64,000 nucleotides of DNA from an uncultured Bacilli bacterium (GTDB lineage Bacteria; Bacillota_I; Bacilli_A; RF39; UBA660): contig CAJUBJ010000005.1 of assembly GCA_910584655.1 (NCBI GenBank), positions 66,762-130,761 on the forward strand, in the 5' to 3' direction. Below, in pieces: positions 51,049 to 60,303 of the stretch (the stretch's first letter is position 1; every line of letters begins with the position of its first letter). The translations under genes were made by a program, and so were the position numbers. The notes beneath the pieces were generated by a model. That model was not told the origin of the DNA. It saw nothing but the letters and a program-made list of their open reading frames with translations, and searched no databases.

Positions 51049-51759
51049 ATGATAATTGATTTAATAATTCTAGTTTTATTAGAACTATTTGGATACTTTG
51101 GAATAATCAATACAACAATTATTCCCAGACCTTCTACTATCTTATTTAAAAGTGAAATATTATCCATCTTAGAAGCGTTAAGTTCTACTATATATTTTAT
51201 AACTATAATATTTATTATATCTCTAATAATTAATATGTTTATTGTAATTATATGCTATTGGCTAGAATGTAAATATTTAGAAAATCTTCTTTATAGATTA
51301 AATACTATACCAAGAATGGTTATTATGTTAGTAGGTATTTCTATACTAGGAGTAGGTTATAAAACAATATGTATAATGACTATCATAAGTTCTATGCCTA
51401 ATTTTATCATAACAGTTTTAGGATACTTAAGAGATAAAAGTAATAAAAGTATTATCGAAGCTGCAGAAGATTGTGGAACACCATACTTAAATATTTTAAT
51501 AAAGATATTAATTCCAAATAATTTAAGAGGAATAATAATTAGTACTAAAATATTATTATCAAGTATTATTAATAGTGTAATAATGGGTGAATACTTAATT
51601 GGAACAAGTGGTTTAGGTAGTTCACTTCAATATAATTTATTTATGTACAATATGAAAAATGTTTGGATGATAGCATTAGTTATTGCATTATTTTCCATCA
51701 TTGTAAATAAAATCTTTGACCTTATCTTAAAAAATAAATATATGTGGTTCAACAAATAA
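51049..51759 (+). CDS. ABC transporter permease
   Basis: 236 residues with about six hydrophobic helices. The EAA loop is visible: IIEAAEDCGTPYLNILIKILIPN, with the Gly conserved. IIPRPSTI near the N-terminus matches SsuC/TauC-type permeases. It forms the channel for the substrate-binding protein upstream and the ATPase 10 nt downstream. RBS AAAGAGGA. Confidence 0.93.
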   Translation: MIIDLIILVLLELFGYFGIINTTIIPRPSTILFKSEILSILEALSSTIYFITIIFIISLIINMFIVIICYWLECKYLENLLYRLNTIPRMVIMLVGISILGVGYKTICIMTIISSMPNFIITVLGYLRDKSNKSIIEAAEDCGTPYLNILIKILIPNNLRGIIISTKILLSSIINSVIMGEYLIGTSGLGSSLQYNLFMYNMKNVWMIALVIALFSIIVNKIFDLILKNKYMWFNK

Positions 51760-51769
51760 AGGTGATATT

Positions 51770-52828
51770 ATGGGAAAATTAGAATTAAAAAATATTACAT
51801 TTACTTATGATAAAAATATTATCTACAAAGATTTATCTTTATCTATAGATAATCATGAATTTCTATGTGTTGTAGGCCCATCAGGAGCTGGTAAAACAAC
51901 TTTACTAAGATTACTTGCTGGTTTTGAACACCAATGTGCAGGAGAAATTCTTTATGATAATAAAAAAATAATAAATTCTGATACAGCATTTGTTTTTCAA
52001 AACTATGCGTTATTTAAAAGTATGAAAGCGAAAGATAATATAGCTTTTGGATTAAAAAATCAACATATGAAAAAAGAAAAAATAAATTTACTTGTTGATA
52101 AAGTTTCAGAAACGTTAAGTATTAATCACTTACTTAATCGTTACCCAGCTGAATTATCAGGTGGAGAACAACAAAGAGTAGGATTAGCTCGCGCTCTAGT
52201 AAGAAATCCGAAAATATTCTTGTTTGATGAACCATTATCAAATCTTGATGTTTCTCTAAAGCAAAATATGCGAAAAGAAATAAAAAAAATATACAAAAAT
52301 AGTGATGCTACTTTTATATATGTAACTCATGATCAAGCAGAAGCAAGTTACCTAGCTACAAAAATATTAGTTATAAGTAAATCTGGTATAGAACAATATG
52401 ACTCTCCAAAAAACATCTATGAAAATCCTAAAAATACTTTTGTAGCATCCTTTTTTGGAGAAGAAAAAATAAATTTCCTAAAAGGTAAAATAATTAAACA
52501 AAATAATACTTATTATATAGATTATCAAAATAATAAAATAAAACTAGATTACACTAAATATAATAATTTAAATAAATATGTTAATAAAACTATTATATTT
52601 GGTGTTCGCCCTGAAGAAATAACTTTTAGTGAAGAGGGCCTTAAATATAAAATAATAGAAGATGAATACTTAGGTCATAAAAACATCCTAAAAGCCAAAA
52701 TAAATAAAGATACACTAACTATTTTAAAAACTAATAAAGACTCTATTACTAATCAAATATATTTTAATAACATAAAAATATTTGATTATAAAACGAAAGA
52801 AAATATTTATTATATAGAAAATAAATAA
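51770..52828 (+). CDS. ABC transporter ATPase with TOBE-like C-terminus
   Basis: 352 residues. Walker A GPSGAGKTT, Q-loop VFQNYALF, signature LSGGEQQRVGLARAL, Walker B IFLFDEPLSNLD, H-loop VTHDQAEA. Residues about 240-352 form a TOBE/MOI-like regulatory domain (FGVRPEEITFSEEG). NitT/TauT ATPases are usually about 250 residues without this domain; the extension is typical of sugar, polyamine or iron importers. So the ATPase is of a different subclass from the permease and binding protein. Confidence 0.95.
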   Translation: MGKLELKNITFTYDKNIIYKDLSLSIDNHEFLCVVGPSGAGKTTLLRLLAGFEHQCAGEILYDNKKIINSDTAFVFQNYALFKSMKAKDNIAFGLKNQHMKKEKINLLVDKVSETLSINHLLNRYPAELSGGEQQRVGLARALVRNPKIFLFDEPLSNLDVSLKQNMRKEIKKIYKNSDATFIYVTHDQAEASYLATKILVISKSGIEQYDSPKNIYENPKNTFVASFFGEEKINFLKGKIIKQNNTYYIDYQNNKIKLDYTKYNNLNKYVNKTIIFGVRPEEITFSEEGLKYKIIEDEYLGHKNILKAKINKDTLTILKTNKDSITNQIYFNNIKIFDYKTKENIYYIENK

Positions 52829-52848
52829 AACAAAATTTATTCAAATAA

Positions 52849-52878
52849 TTGACTTTATAGAAAATAATGTTGTATACT
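52849..52878 (+). promoter_or_regulatory. Sigma-A promoter of the isoleucine T-box leader
   Basis: TTGACT 52849-52854, 18-bp spacer, TATACT 52873-52878 preceded by TTG. Confidence 0.75.
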
Positions 52879-52879
52879 A

Positions 52880-53113
52880 AGACTCGTAAAGCAATTGATG
52901 AAGACGTCAATATATAAGTAGTTTTAAGAGAGCTAATCATATTGGTGAAAGATTAGTAAATAAAAGTATATTGAGAATCACTTCTGATGTGTTATTCTGA
53001 AATCTATTAAGAATAAACGTTTACTTACGTTACAAGTATTAAGTGTATGATACATTCATAAATTAAGGTGGTACCACGGACATAGTTCGCCCTTAAAATT
53101 ATGAATGTTTTTT
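52880..53113 (+). promoter_or_regulatory. T-box leader, isoleucine-specific (specifier ATC)
   Basis: T-box AAGGTGGTACCACGG at 53065-53079. Terminator stem CATTCATA (53053-53060) with TATGAATG (53100-53107) and T run to 53113. Stem I lower helix GAAG/CTTC and CAATATA/TATATTG enclose the loop GAATCA; the specifier is ATC (52977-52979, Ile) followed by A. The apical hairpin CTAATC/GATTAG has the usual GGTGAAAG. It should control the CYTH gene and ileS by tRNA-Ile charging. Confidence 0.93.
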
Positions 53114-53133
53114 ATTTAGAAGGAGTTGATTAT

Positions 53134-53685
53134 ATGAATATTGAATATGAAGTAAGAGTATTAGAAATTAATCACGATGAAATTGTAAAAAAATTAGAAA
53201 GTCTTGGTGCTGAATTTAAATTTAGTGCTTTACAGCAAAGGCTAGTATACGACTTAAAACCTAAATGTGATAATAAATGGATAAGACTTAGAACTAATGG
53301 TACTACTTCAACAATTACAATTAAAGATATTGAAGCTAAAACTGTAGATGGAACTAAAGAACTAGAAATAGAAGTTAGTGATTTTGATAAAGCGAATGAA
53401 ATATTAGAAGTTTTAGGTTATAAAAATCGCGGTTTTCAACAAAATAAACGTACACAATACATTCTTGATGGAGTTGAAATAGACTTGGATAGATGGCCAT
53501 TAATACCTGAATATATGGAAATAGAAGGACCATCAGAAGAAGCTGTATATAATTGCTTAGATAAATTAGGAATAGATAAAAGTAAAATAGTAACTCTAGA
53601 TGTTGCTAGCATTTACACTTACTATGGACATGATGGTGAACATCTAGCAGATTTAAATTTTGAAATGGAGGAGAATAAAAAATGA
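53134..53685 (+). CDS. CYTH-domain (CyaB-like) protein
   Basis: 183 residues. N-terminal ExExR (IEYEVRVLEI), the tunnel strands IRLRTNGTTSTITIKDI and ELEIEVSDFDKANEIL, and DRWPLIPEYMEIEGPS, as in CyaB/CYTH triphosphate-binding enzymes. Members hydrolyse triphosphates (tripolyphosphate, thiamine triphosphate) or form cAMP. ATG 53134 has AAGGAG; the ATG at 53101 lies in the T-box terminator. The stop overlaps ileS (ATGA), so this protein is under isoleucine T-box control. Why is unclear. Confidence 0.88.
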   Translation: MNIEYEVRVLEINHDEIVKKLESLGAEFKFSALQQRLVYDLKPKCDNKWIRLRTNGTTSTITIKDIEAKTVDGTKELEIEVSDFDKANEILEVLGYKNRGFQQNKRTQYILDGVEIDLDRWPLIPEYMEIEGPSEEAVYNCLDKLGIDKSKIVTLDVASIYTYYGHDGEHLADLNFEMEENKK

Positions 53686-56600
53686 GAAAATTCGAAGAAT
53701 TAGATAAAAGATTAGCATCTGATGTAGAAGCAGACACTCTTAAATCATGGGGTGGTGTACAAGCTATTTATAAAGAAACTTTAGCTAATCGTGCTGCAGC
53801 TAAAAAATTTGTTTTCTATGATGGACCAGCAACAGCAAATGGTTATCCAGGATTACATCATATGTTAGCAAAATTCTTAAAAGATTCATTCACTAAATAT
53901 CATACAATGAAGGGTGAAAGAGTAGTAAGAAAAGTAGGATGGGACACTCATGGTCTTCCAGTAGAATTACAAGTTGAAAAAGAATTAGGATTTACTGGAA
54001 AACAAGACATCGAAAAATATGGTATCAAAGAGTTTAATGAAAAATGTAAAGAATCAGTTTGGAAAAATAAAGAAGCATTTACTGATTTAACAGAAAAAAT
54101 GGGACAGTTTATCGATGTTGAAGATCCTTATGTTACTTATGATTGTGATTATGTTGAAACTGAATGGTATATTCTAAAAGAATTCTTTAAAAAGGGACTA
54201 TTCTATGAAGGACATAAAATTTTACCATACTGTCCACGTTGTGGAACAGGTCTTGCTTCACATGAAGTAGCACAAGGATATAAAGAAGATACTGTTGAAA
54301 CAGTAATTGTTCCAATGAAAAAAGTTGATGAAGACGTGTATTTCTTGGTTTGGACTACAACACCATGGACTTTACTTTCAAATGTTGCCCTATGTGTTAA
54401 TCCTGAGTATACTTATGTAAAAGTTAAATCTGGTGATTATAAATTTATATTAGCAGAATCATTAGTATCTAAGGTTCTAGGAGATGAAGTAGAAGTACTA
54501 GAAACTTATAAAGGAACAGATTTAGAATATATGGAATATGAACAATTAATTCCAGAATTATCTGTTGATAAAAAAGCTTTCTTTGTAACTGTAGACGATT
54601 ATGTTACAGCAGAAGATGGAACAGGTATCGTTCATATTGCCCCAGCATTTGGTGAAGACGATTCTAAAGTAGGAAAAAAATATAATCTACCATACTTAAA
54701 TCCTGTAGGGGAAGATGGAAAATATACTGAAGGTCCTTGGGCTGGCATGTTAATATTTGATGCCGATAAAGAAGTTGTTAAATACTTAAAAGAAAATGAT
54801 AAACTATTTAAAAAACAAAAAATGGTTCACAACTATCCACATTGCTGGAGATGTGATTCACCACTTGTTTATTATTCAAAACCTTCTTATTATTTAAGAG
54901 TTACTGATATTAAAGATCAAATAGTAGAAGCTAATAAAAAAGTTAACTGGTATCCTGCATACGTTGGTGAAAAACGTTTTGGTAACTGGTTAGAAAACAT
55001 GAATGATTGGGCAATATCACGTTCAAGATATTGGGGAACTCCATTACCTTATTGGACTTGTGAATGTGGTCATGATGAAATGATTGGTTCTCGTAAAGAA
55101 TTAGTTGAAAAAGCAATAGAAGATATTGATGAAACTATCGATTTACATAGACCTTATGTAGATAATGTTCACTTAAAATGCCCAAAATGTGGTAAGCCAA
55201 TGACTCGTACTAAAGATGTTATTGACTGCTGGTTCGACTCTGGTTCAATGCCATTCGCACAATATCACTGGCCATTTGAAAATATGGATATCTTTGAAGA
55301 TCAATTCCCAGCTGACTTTATTTGTGAAGGAATTGACCAAACTAGAGGATGGTTCTATACTTTAATAATTATCTCTACCTTCTTAAAAGGATGTGCTCCA
55401 TTCAAAAATGTTTTGGTTAATGATCTTATCCAAGATGCTGAAGGTAAAAAGATGTCTAAATCTAAAGGTAATATCGTTGAACCATTTACTACAATGAAAG
55501 AATATGGTGCAGATGTAGTTAGATTCTATCTACCTTATGTATCACCAGTATGGACACCACTTCGTTTCGATATGAATGGACTAAAAGAAGTATATTCAAA
55601 ATTCTTTAATCCATTAAAAAATACATATAGTTTCTTTGCACTATATGCTAATACAGATAATATCGATATTGAAGAGTGTAATGTTCCATATAAAGATAGA
55701 GAAGAAATAGATAAATGGCTATTATCTAAATATAATAAATTATTAAAATATGTAACAGAATCATATGAAGAATATGACTTAAATAAAGTTGTTAAAGCTG
55801 TTACAGAATTTGTTTCAGAAGATTTATCTAACTGGTACATAAGAAGAAATAGAAAACGTTTCTGGGCATCAGAATTAGATGATTCTAAAAAATCAGTATA
55901 TATAACCACTTATGAAGTATTAACTGGATTATGTCGTATGATAGCTCCAGTAGTTCCATTCGTAACAGAAGAAATATATACAAAACTAACAGGTGAAAAA
56001 TCAGTACACTTAACTGACTTCCCAGTATATGATGAGTCTTTAATAGATGAACATATTGAAACTCGTATGGACTTAGTTCGTAGCTTAATTTCAATTGGTC
56101 GTTTTGTCCGTGAAGAAACAAAGATAAAAGTACGCCAACCACTTAGTGAAGCACTTCTAGACGGAAAAAATAAAGAACTAATTGAAGATTTAGTTCCACT
56201 TATCCAAGAAGAATTAAATATTAAAAACATCGTATTTGTAGATGATTTAAATGAATATATGAATCTTTCTGTAAAACCAAATTTCAAAGCAGTTGGCAAA
56301 GTATTTGGTCCATTAATTAAAGAATTCCAAAAATTATTAGAAGAATTAGATAGTGAATCCGTTTCTAAACTTCAAAAAGGTGATTCAATTACAATGAGCC
56401 TTGGTGGAGAAGAAAAAGAGATAACTTCTGAAATGGTTGAAGTAAGAATTTCTTCTAAAGAAGGATTCAATGTTGGTATGGAGAATAACAACTTTATCAT
56501 TTTAGAAACAACTTTAACTGACGAATTAATCCTAGAAGGAATAGCTCGTGAAATGGTTTCAAAAGTTCAACAATTACGTAAGACAAAAGACTTTAATGTT

Positions 56601-56774
56601 GCCGATAGAATAACTTTATACTATAGTGGCGACAAAGATGTTGATAACTGCGTTCAACAATTCGCTGACTACATCAAAAATGAAACCTTATCTCTAAATA
56701 TTATTAAAAAAGAAGGATTAACTGAAAAATGTGACTTAAATGGTCATGAATGTCTAATTGACGTAGAAAGATAA
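53682..56774 (+). CDS. ileS: Isoleucyl-tRNA synthetase, type 2
   Basis: 1030 residues. FYDGPATANGYPGLHHMLAK is the HIGH region, with the signature changed to G57-L-H59-H60 (53850-53861); KMSKSKGN is intact. A CP1 editing domain follows (VWTTTPWTLLSNVALCVNPEYTY, DYVTAEDGTGIVHIAPAFGEDDSKV). Zn-type Cys pairs are CPRCGTG, CWRCDSP and CPKCGKP. Overall it is the eukaryote-like IleRS2, not the common IleRS1. Type 2 enzymes resist mupirocin, and GxHH-type signatures are reported to raise that further. Controlled by the Ile T-box, coupled to the CYTH gene. Confidence 0.97.
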   Translation: MRKFEELDKRLASDVEADTLKSWGGVQAIYKETLANRAAAKKFVFYDGPATANGYPGLHHMLAKFLKDSFTKYHTMKGERVVRKVGWDTHGLPVELQVEKELGFTGKQDIEKYGIKEFNEKCKESVWKNKEAFTDLTEKMGQFIDVEDPYVTYDCDYVETEWYILKEFFKKGLFYEGHKILPYCPRCGTGLASHEVAQGYKEDTVETVIVPMKKVDEDVYFLVWTTTPWTLLSNVALCVNPEYTYVKVKSGDYKFILAESLVSKVLGDEVEVLETYKGTDLEYMEYEQLIPELSVDKKAFFVTVDDYVTAEDGTGIVHIAPAFGEDDSKVGKKYNLPYLNPVGEDGKYTEGPWAGMLIFDADKEVVKYLKENDKLFKKQKMVHNYPHCWRCDSPLVYYSKPSYYLRVTDIKDQIVEANKKVNWYPAYVGEKRFGNWLENMNDWAISRSRYWGTPLPYWTCECGHDEMIGSRKELVEKAIEDIDETIDLHRPYVDNVHLKCPKCGKPMTRTKDVIDCWFDSGSMPFAQYHWPFENMDIFEDQFPADFICEGIDQTRGWFYTLIIISTFLKGCAPFKNVLVNDLIQDAEGKKMSKSKGNIVEPFTTMKEYGADVVRFYLPYVSPVWTPLRFDMNGLKEVYSKFFNPLKNTYSFFALYANTDNIDIEECNVPYKDREEIDKWLLSKYNKLLKYVTESYEEYDLNKVVKAVTEFVSEDLSNWYIRRNRKRFWASELDDSKKSVYITTYEVLTGLCRMIAPVVPFVTEEIYTKLTGEKSVHLTDFPVYDESLIDEHIETRMDLVRSLISIGRFVREETKIKVRQPLSEALLDGKNKELIEDLVPLIQEELNIKNIVFVDDLNEYMNLSVKPNFKAVGKVFGPLIKEFQKLLEELDSESVSKLQKGDSITMSLGGEEKEITSEMVEVRISSKEGFNVGMENNNFIILETTLTDELILEGIAREMVSKVQQLRKTKDFNVADRITLYYSGDKDVDNCVQQFADYIKNETLSLNIIKKEGLTEKCDLNGHECLIDVER

Positions 56775-56781
56775 AATAACT

Positions 56782-56812
56782 GACTAGTGCATGTCTACAC
56801 TAGTCTTTTTCT
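56782..56812 (+). terminator. Intrinsic terminator after ileS
   Basis: GACTAGTG (56782-56789) / CACTAGTC (56798-56805), then TTTTTCTTT. Confidence 0.92.
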
Positions 56813-56850
56813 TTACTTTAAGTGATATAATAAAAAAAGAAGTGATTAAA

Positions 56851-57810
56851 ATGAAAAAACGAAATAAAGTCTATGATTTATACTGGTATTTTGCATATGA
56901 AAGGCAAAATATATTTCTAAAAAAGAAAAATGGTGAACCAGCACCATGGACTAATGATTCTATATTAAAAGAATATAAGTTTTGTAATTCTTATCGTATT
57001 AACGACAGAGTAAGCCAATATCTTTTAAAAAACGTAATTTATAATGGTAAGAAATATTCAAAAGAGGATATGATATTTAGAATTCTTTTATTTAAACTAT
57101 TTAACAAAGAATCAACTTGGGAATTATTAATTAATAATTTACATGATATCACACTAAGTAGTTTTGACTTTAATAAATATTCTATTATCTTAAATAATGC
57201 AATTAATAACAAAGTGAAAATATACAATGATGCATACATAAGTTGTGCTAATAAAGCATATGGCTACGATAGAAAACATGATAACCATCTCTGTCTATTA
57301 AAACAAATATTTATAATAGATAAATCTCATTTAAAAATACTAAAATCAAAAACGATGCAAGAAGCCTTTAATATTTTAAAATCATATCCTTTAATTGGAA
57401 ACTTTATGGCTTATCAACTTGTTACTGACATAAACTATAGTGATATAGTTAATTGGCAGGAAGAAGAATTCACAGTTGCAGGTCCAGGTTCCCTTCGAGG
57501 TATAAAAAAGTGCTTTATAGATACAGGAAATTTATCTAATGAAGAAATAATCAAATATATGTATGAACATCAAGATAAGGAATTTAGAAGACTAAACTTA
57601 AAGTTTAAAAGAATAGGCAATCGTCCTTTACAATTAATAGATTGTCAAAATATCTTTTGTGAACTAGATAAATATTGTCGAGTTGCCATTCCTAATTTAA
57701 AATCCAACCGTACTAAAATAAAGAAAAAGTATAAACCACAAATCAACAAAATAGAATATATGTATCCACCAAAGTGGAACATAAAAAAGGAAGATGATAA
57801 TAATGTATAG
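56851..57810 (+). CDS. 5-hmdU DNA kinase helical-domain / thymine-hypermodification family protein
   Basis: 319 residues. Family-like motifs: VYDLYWYFAYERQNIF, PAPWTNDSILKEYKF, YRINDRVSQYLLKNV, YPLIGNFMAYQLVTDINYS and FTVAGPGSLRGIKKCF. These match, from memory, the helical DNA-glycosylase-like proteins described with phage thymine hypermodification (putrescinyl/glutamyl-thymine pathways, 5-hmdU kinase helical domain). Here it is a lone chromosomal gene without a hydroxymethylase or Tet/JBP enzyme nearby. ATG 56851 follows AGAAGTGAT; the upstream frame to 56791 includes the promoter (TGATATAAT 56823-56831). Function in a cell is unknown; repair or foreign-DNA defence are options. Confidence 0.62.
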   Translation: MKKRNKVYDLYWYFAYERQNIFLKKKNGEPAPWTNDSILKEYKFCNSYRINDRVSQYLLKNVIYNGKKYSKEDMIFRILLFKLFNKESTWELLINNLHDITLSSFDFNKYSIILNNAINNKVKIYNDAYISCANKAYGYDRKHDNHLCLLKQIFIIDKSHLKILKSKTMQEAFNILKSYPLIGNFMAYQLVTDINYSDIVNWQEEEFTVAGPGSLRGIKKCFIDTGNLSNEEIIKYMYEHQDKEFRRLNLKFKRIGNRPLQLIDCQNIFCELDKYCRVAIPNLKSNRTKIKKKYKPQINKIEYMYPPKWNIKKEDDNNV

Positions 57811-58861
57811 AAATACATATGTAGAAATAAATTTAGAAAATATTGAAACAAATGTAAAAAAAATAATAAATAAATATAATGATTATAAATACTACTTTGG
57901 AGTAGTTAAAGCCGACTGTTATGGTCATAACGATATAAAATCAGTTGAAGCAATAATAAGAGGCGGTTGCAATTACTTAGCTGTAGCTACTTTAGAAGAA
58001 GCACTTTATATTAGAAAGTATAATAAAGATATTCCAATACTTTGTCTAGGTATAATAAATCCTAAATACATCAACAAATGTATTAAAAATAACATAACTA
58101 TTACAATTAGCAATTTAGCTTATTTATATGAACTTTTAAAATATTCTTTAAAAGATTTAAAAGTTCATATAAAAATAAACACTGGTATGAATCGTCTTGG
58201 AGTTAATAATAAAGATGATTTCAATCAAATGTATAATTTAATAAAAGAAAATGACATTTATTTAGAAGGAATATATACACATATTCATTCTGCATATGAT
58301 AACAAAATAACGTTAAATCAATTTAAAAGATTTGAAAGTATTACATCTGACATCAATTTATCAGAAGTTCCAATCATTCATCTATGTGCAAGTGATGCAA
58401 CTTTGAATTATGATAAAATATCTTATGCAAATGGCTGCCGTTTAGGGATAGTAATGTATGGCTTAGCAGAGAATAAGGATTTAAATCTAAAATCTACATT
58501 TAGTTTATATAGCACTATAATTCAAATTAATGAAGTAGAAAATGAAACAGTAGGATATAACGGAAATTATAAGGTAACTGATAAAGAATATATTGCTGTT
58601 GTTCCAATTGGATATGCTGATGGTATTATTAGAAAAAATACTGGTCGATTTGTTTATATTAATGACAAAGAGTATCAAATTGTTGGAAATATATGCATGG
58701 ATATGCTATTTGTGAAAGTAGATGAATCAATAAAAATCGGTGATAAAGTAACAATTATTAAAGACATAAACCATATTGAATCTATTGCTAGTCATTTAGA
58801 TACCATAAGTTATGAAGTAATATGTTCAATAGGAAAAAGAGTACCAAGAATCTATAAATAG
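57803..58861 (+). CDS. alr: Alanine racemase
   Basis: 352 residues. The PLP Lys is K36 in FGVVKADCYGH. TGMNRLGV, YTHIHSA, ANGCRLGIVMYG, PIGYADGI and the C-terminal GNICMDM and ICSIGKRVPRIY are in family order. It makes D-alanine for peptidoglycan. ATG 57803 aligns with family N-termini (MYRNTYVEINLENI); the ATG at 57794 has poor RBS spacing. It overlaps the preceding gene by 8 nt, so the two are coupled. A terminator begins at its stop. Confidence 0.96.
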   Translation: MYRNTYVEINLENIETNVKKIINKYNDYKYYFGVVKADCYGHNDIKSVEAIIRGGCNYLAVATLEEALYIRKYNKDIPILCLGIINPKYINKCIKNNITITISNLAYLYELLKYSLKDLKVHIKINTGMNRLGVNNKDDFNQMYNLIKENDIYLEGIYTHIHSAYDNKITLNQFKRFESITSDINLSEVPIIHLCASDATLNYDKISYANGCRLGIVMYGLAENKDLNLKSTFSLYSTIIQINEVENETVGYNGNYKVTDKEYIAVVPIGYADGIIRKNTGRFVYINDKEYQIVGNICMDMLFVKVDESIKIGDKVTIIKDINHIESIASHLDTISYEVICSIGKRVPRIYK

Positions 58862-58887
58862 AAAGTTTCATCTTTCTATTTTTTTTT
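58859..58887 (+). terminator. Intrinsic terminator after alr
   Basis: TAGAAAG (58859-58865) / CTTTCTA (58872-58878), then T9. Confidence 0.85.
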
Positions 58888-58928
58888 AGGATAAAATAAA
58901 GTATAATATTTATAAGGTAGATGATACT

Positions 58929-60245
58929 ATGAAAAAAAAGCTATATCAAATAATTTTATTAGTTGTGTTATTTTTTACAATACATTTTGTAAATGCTCAA
59001 GAAGACTTAGTATTTAGTTCATTAAACACATATAATATAAAGAATATTTCAAATATAATAAGTTTTGAAGAAGGTTATATCTTTACTTCATATGATAATA
59101 ACAATACTACCATATATAAATATAATCAAAATGATACTTTAAAGTCATCAAAACAAATCGAAAATTTAAAAAACTCTAAAATAATAAAATATAATAATAA
59201 TATTATGGTTATTGGAATAACCGAAAATACACTTAAAATATATCTGTTAGATTATAATCTTCAAATAAAAAAACAATTAAAGACATCTTATATAGTTAAT
59301 TATAAAACAAATTTGCAACTTTATAACTATAACAACAAAATATACATAATGTTAATTGAAGATGGAATTTTATCAGATAATAATCTTTATGAGATAGATG
59401 AAAATTTTACTATTTCTATTAAAAATTTAAGTTCAATAGATTCAAATAATGTAAAAGAAATTTTAAAAGGAGACTATTACTTACTTCATTTTAATAGTAA
59501 TATTGAATCATCAATGGAAACAAGTAATTATTTATCAACCACATATTTAGAAGAAAAATATATTTTGGTTGGTAATAGAACTTATGAAAATGACTTAAAA
59601 GAAAAAGGATTAATAACAATTGTTGATAAAAATGGTAACAAACTAGTAGATGAAATAAATGATAAGTATATTTCGTATCAAGCAGTTGAAATTGTTAAAA
59701 ATAGAATAATTATATTAGCGAATAATGAAGAAAAAAAATCTTTTATATTAACTTACAATTTTGATGGAACTTTATTAAGTGAAGTAGAAATAAAAAATGA
59801 TTTAAATAATCAATACATAACCGATATGTATAAATTAGCTAATAAACTAGTATTTACCATACCTTATCAAGAAGGCGATATAAAAGAAGAATCTTATTTA
59901 ATATTATACAATTATAATTTATCAATAAATAAAGAAAATAGTGCTTATGGAACTATTAACATAGATGAAAATGCACTTCCATATACTAAAGTTTTTTTTG
60001 ATATCTTACCTAATTCAGGATATGAAATAGATAATATAAGTATAAAAGATTATCAAGGAAAAATAATAGAAACATCAGAAAATTCATTTATAATGCCTGA
60101 AAATGACATAATTTTATCTGTTACATATAAAGAGAGTATAGTAAATCCAGAAACGATAGATTTAATTACTTTAATATTCATATCTGTTTTTATAATAGCA
60201 ACAATTACAATCAAACTTTATAAAAAGATGTCATGGTTAAAATAA
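58929..60245 (+). CDS. Exported membrane-anchored protein, possible WD/beta-propeller-like with InlB-B-type repeat
   Basis: 438 residues. Signal peptide (about 1-23, ends VNAQ). Residues 30-340 are a long beta-rich region with repeated short strands (YNIKNISNIISFEEGYIFTSY and similar), suggesting a propeller, though no family is recognised. About 345-400 resembles an InlB B-repeat/bacterial-repeat module (PNSGYEIDNISIKD, FIMPENDIILSVTY). A C-terminal transmembrane helix (about 408-428) and basic end anchor it. RBS AAGGTAGATGAT. Surface location is confident; role is unknown. Confidence 0.75.
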   Translation: MKKKLYQIILLVVLFFTIHFVNAQEDLVFSSLNTYNIKNISNIISFEEGYIFTSYDNNNTTIYKYNQNDTLKSSKQIENLKNSKIIKYNNNIMVIGITENTLKIYLLDYNLQIKKQLKTSYIVNYKTNLQLYNYNNKIYIMLIEDGILSDNNLYEIDENFTISIKNLSSIDSNNVKEILKGDYYLLHFNSNIESSMETSNYLSTTYLEEKYILVGNRTYENDLKEKGLITIVDKNGNKLVDEINDKYISYQAVEIVKNRIIILANNEEKKSFILTYNFDGTLLSEVEIKNDLNNQYITDMYKLANKLVFTIPYQEGDIKEESYLILYNYNLSINKENSAYGTINIDENALPYTKVFFDILPNSGYEIDNISIKDYQGKIIETSENSFIMPENDIILSVTYKESIVNPETIDLITLIFISVFIIATITIKLYKKMSWLK

Positions 60246-60303
60246 TAGTTTTAAAGTGTTTCAACAATTTATGATATAATAATAAAAGAATAGGGTGATT
60301 TAA

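Noticed and set aside
53101..53133. Longer start of the CYTH protein
   Set aside because: That ATG is inside the T-box terminator stem.
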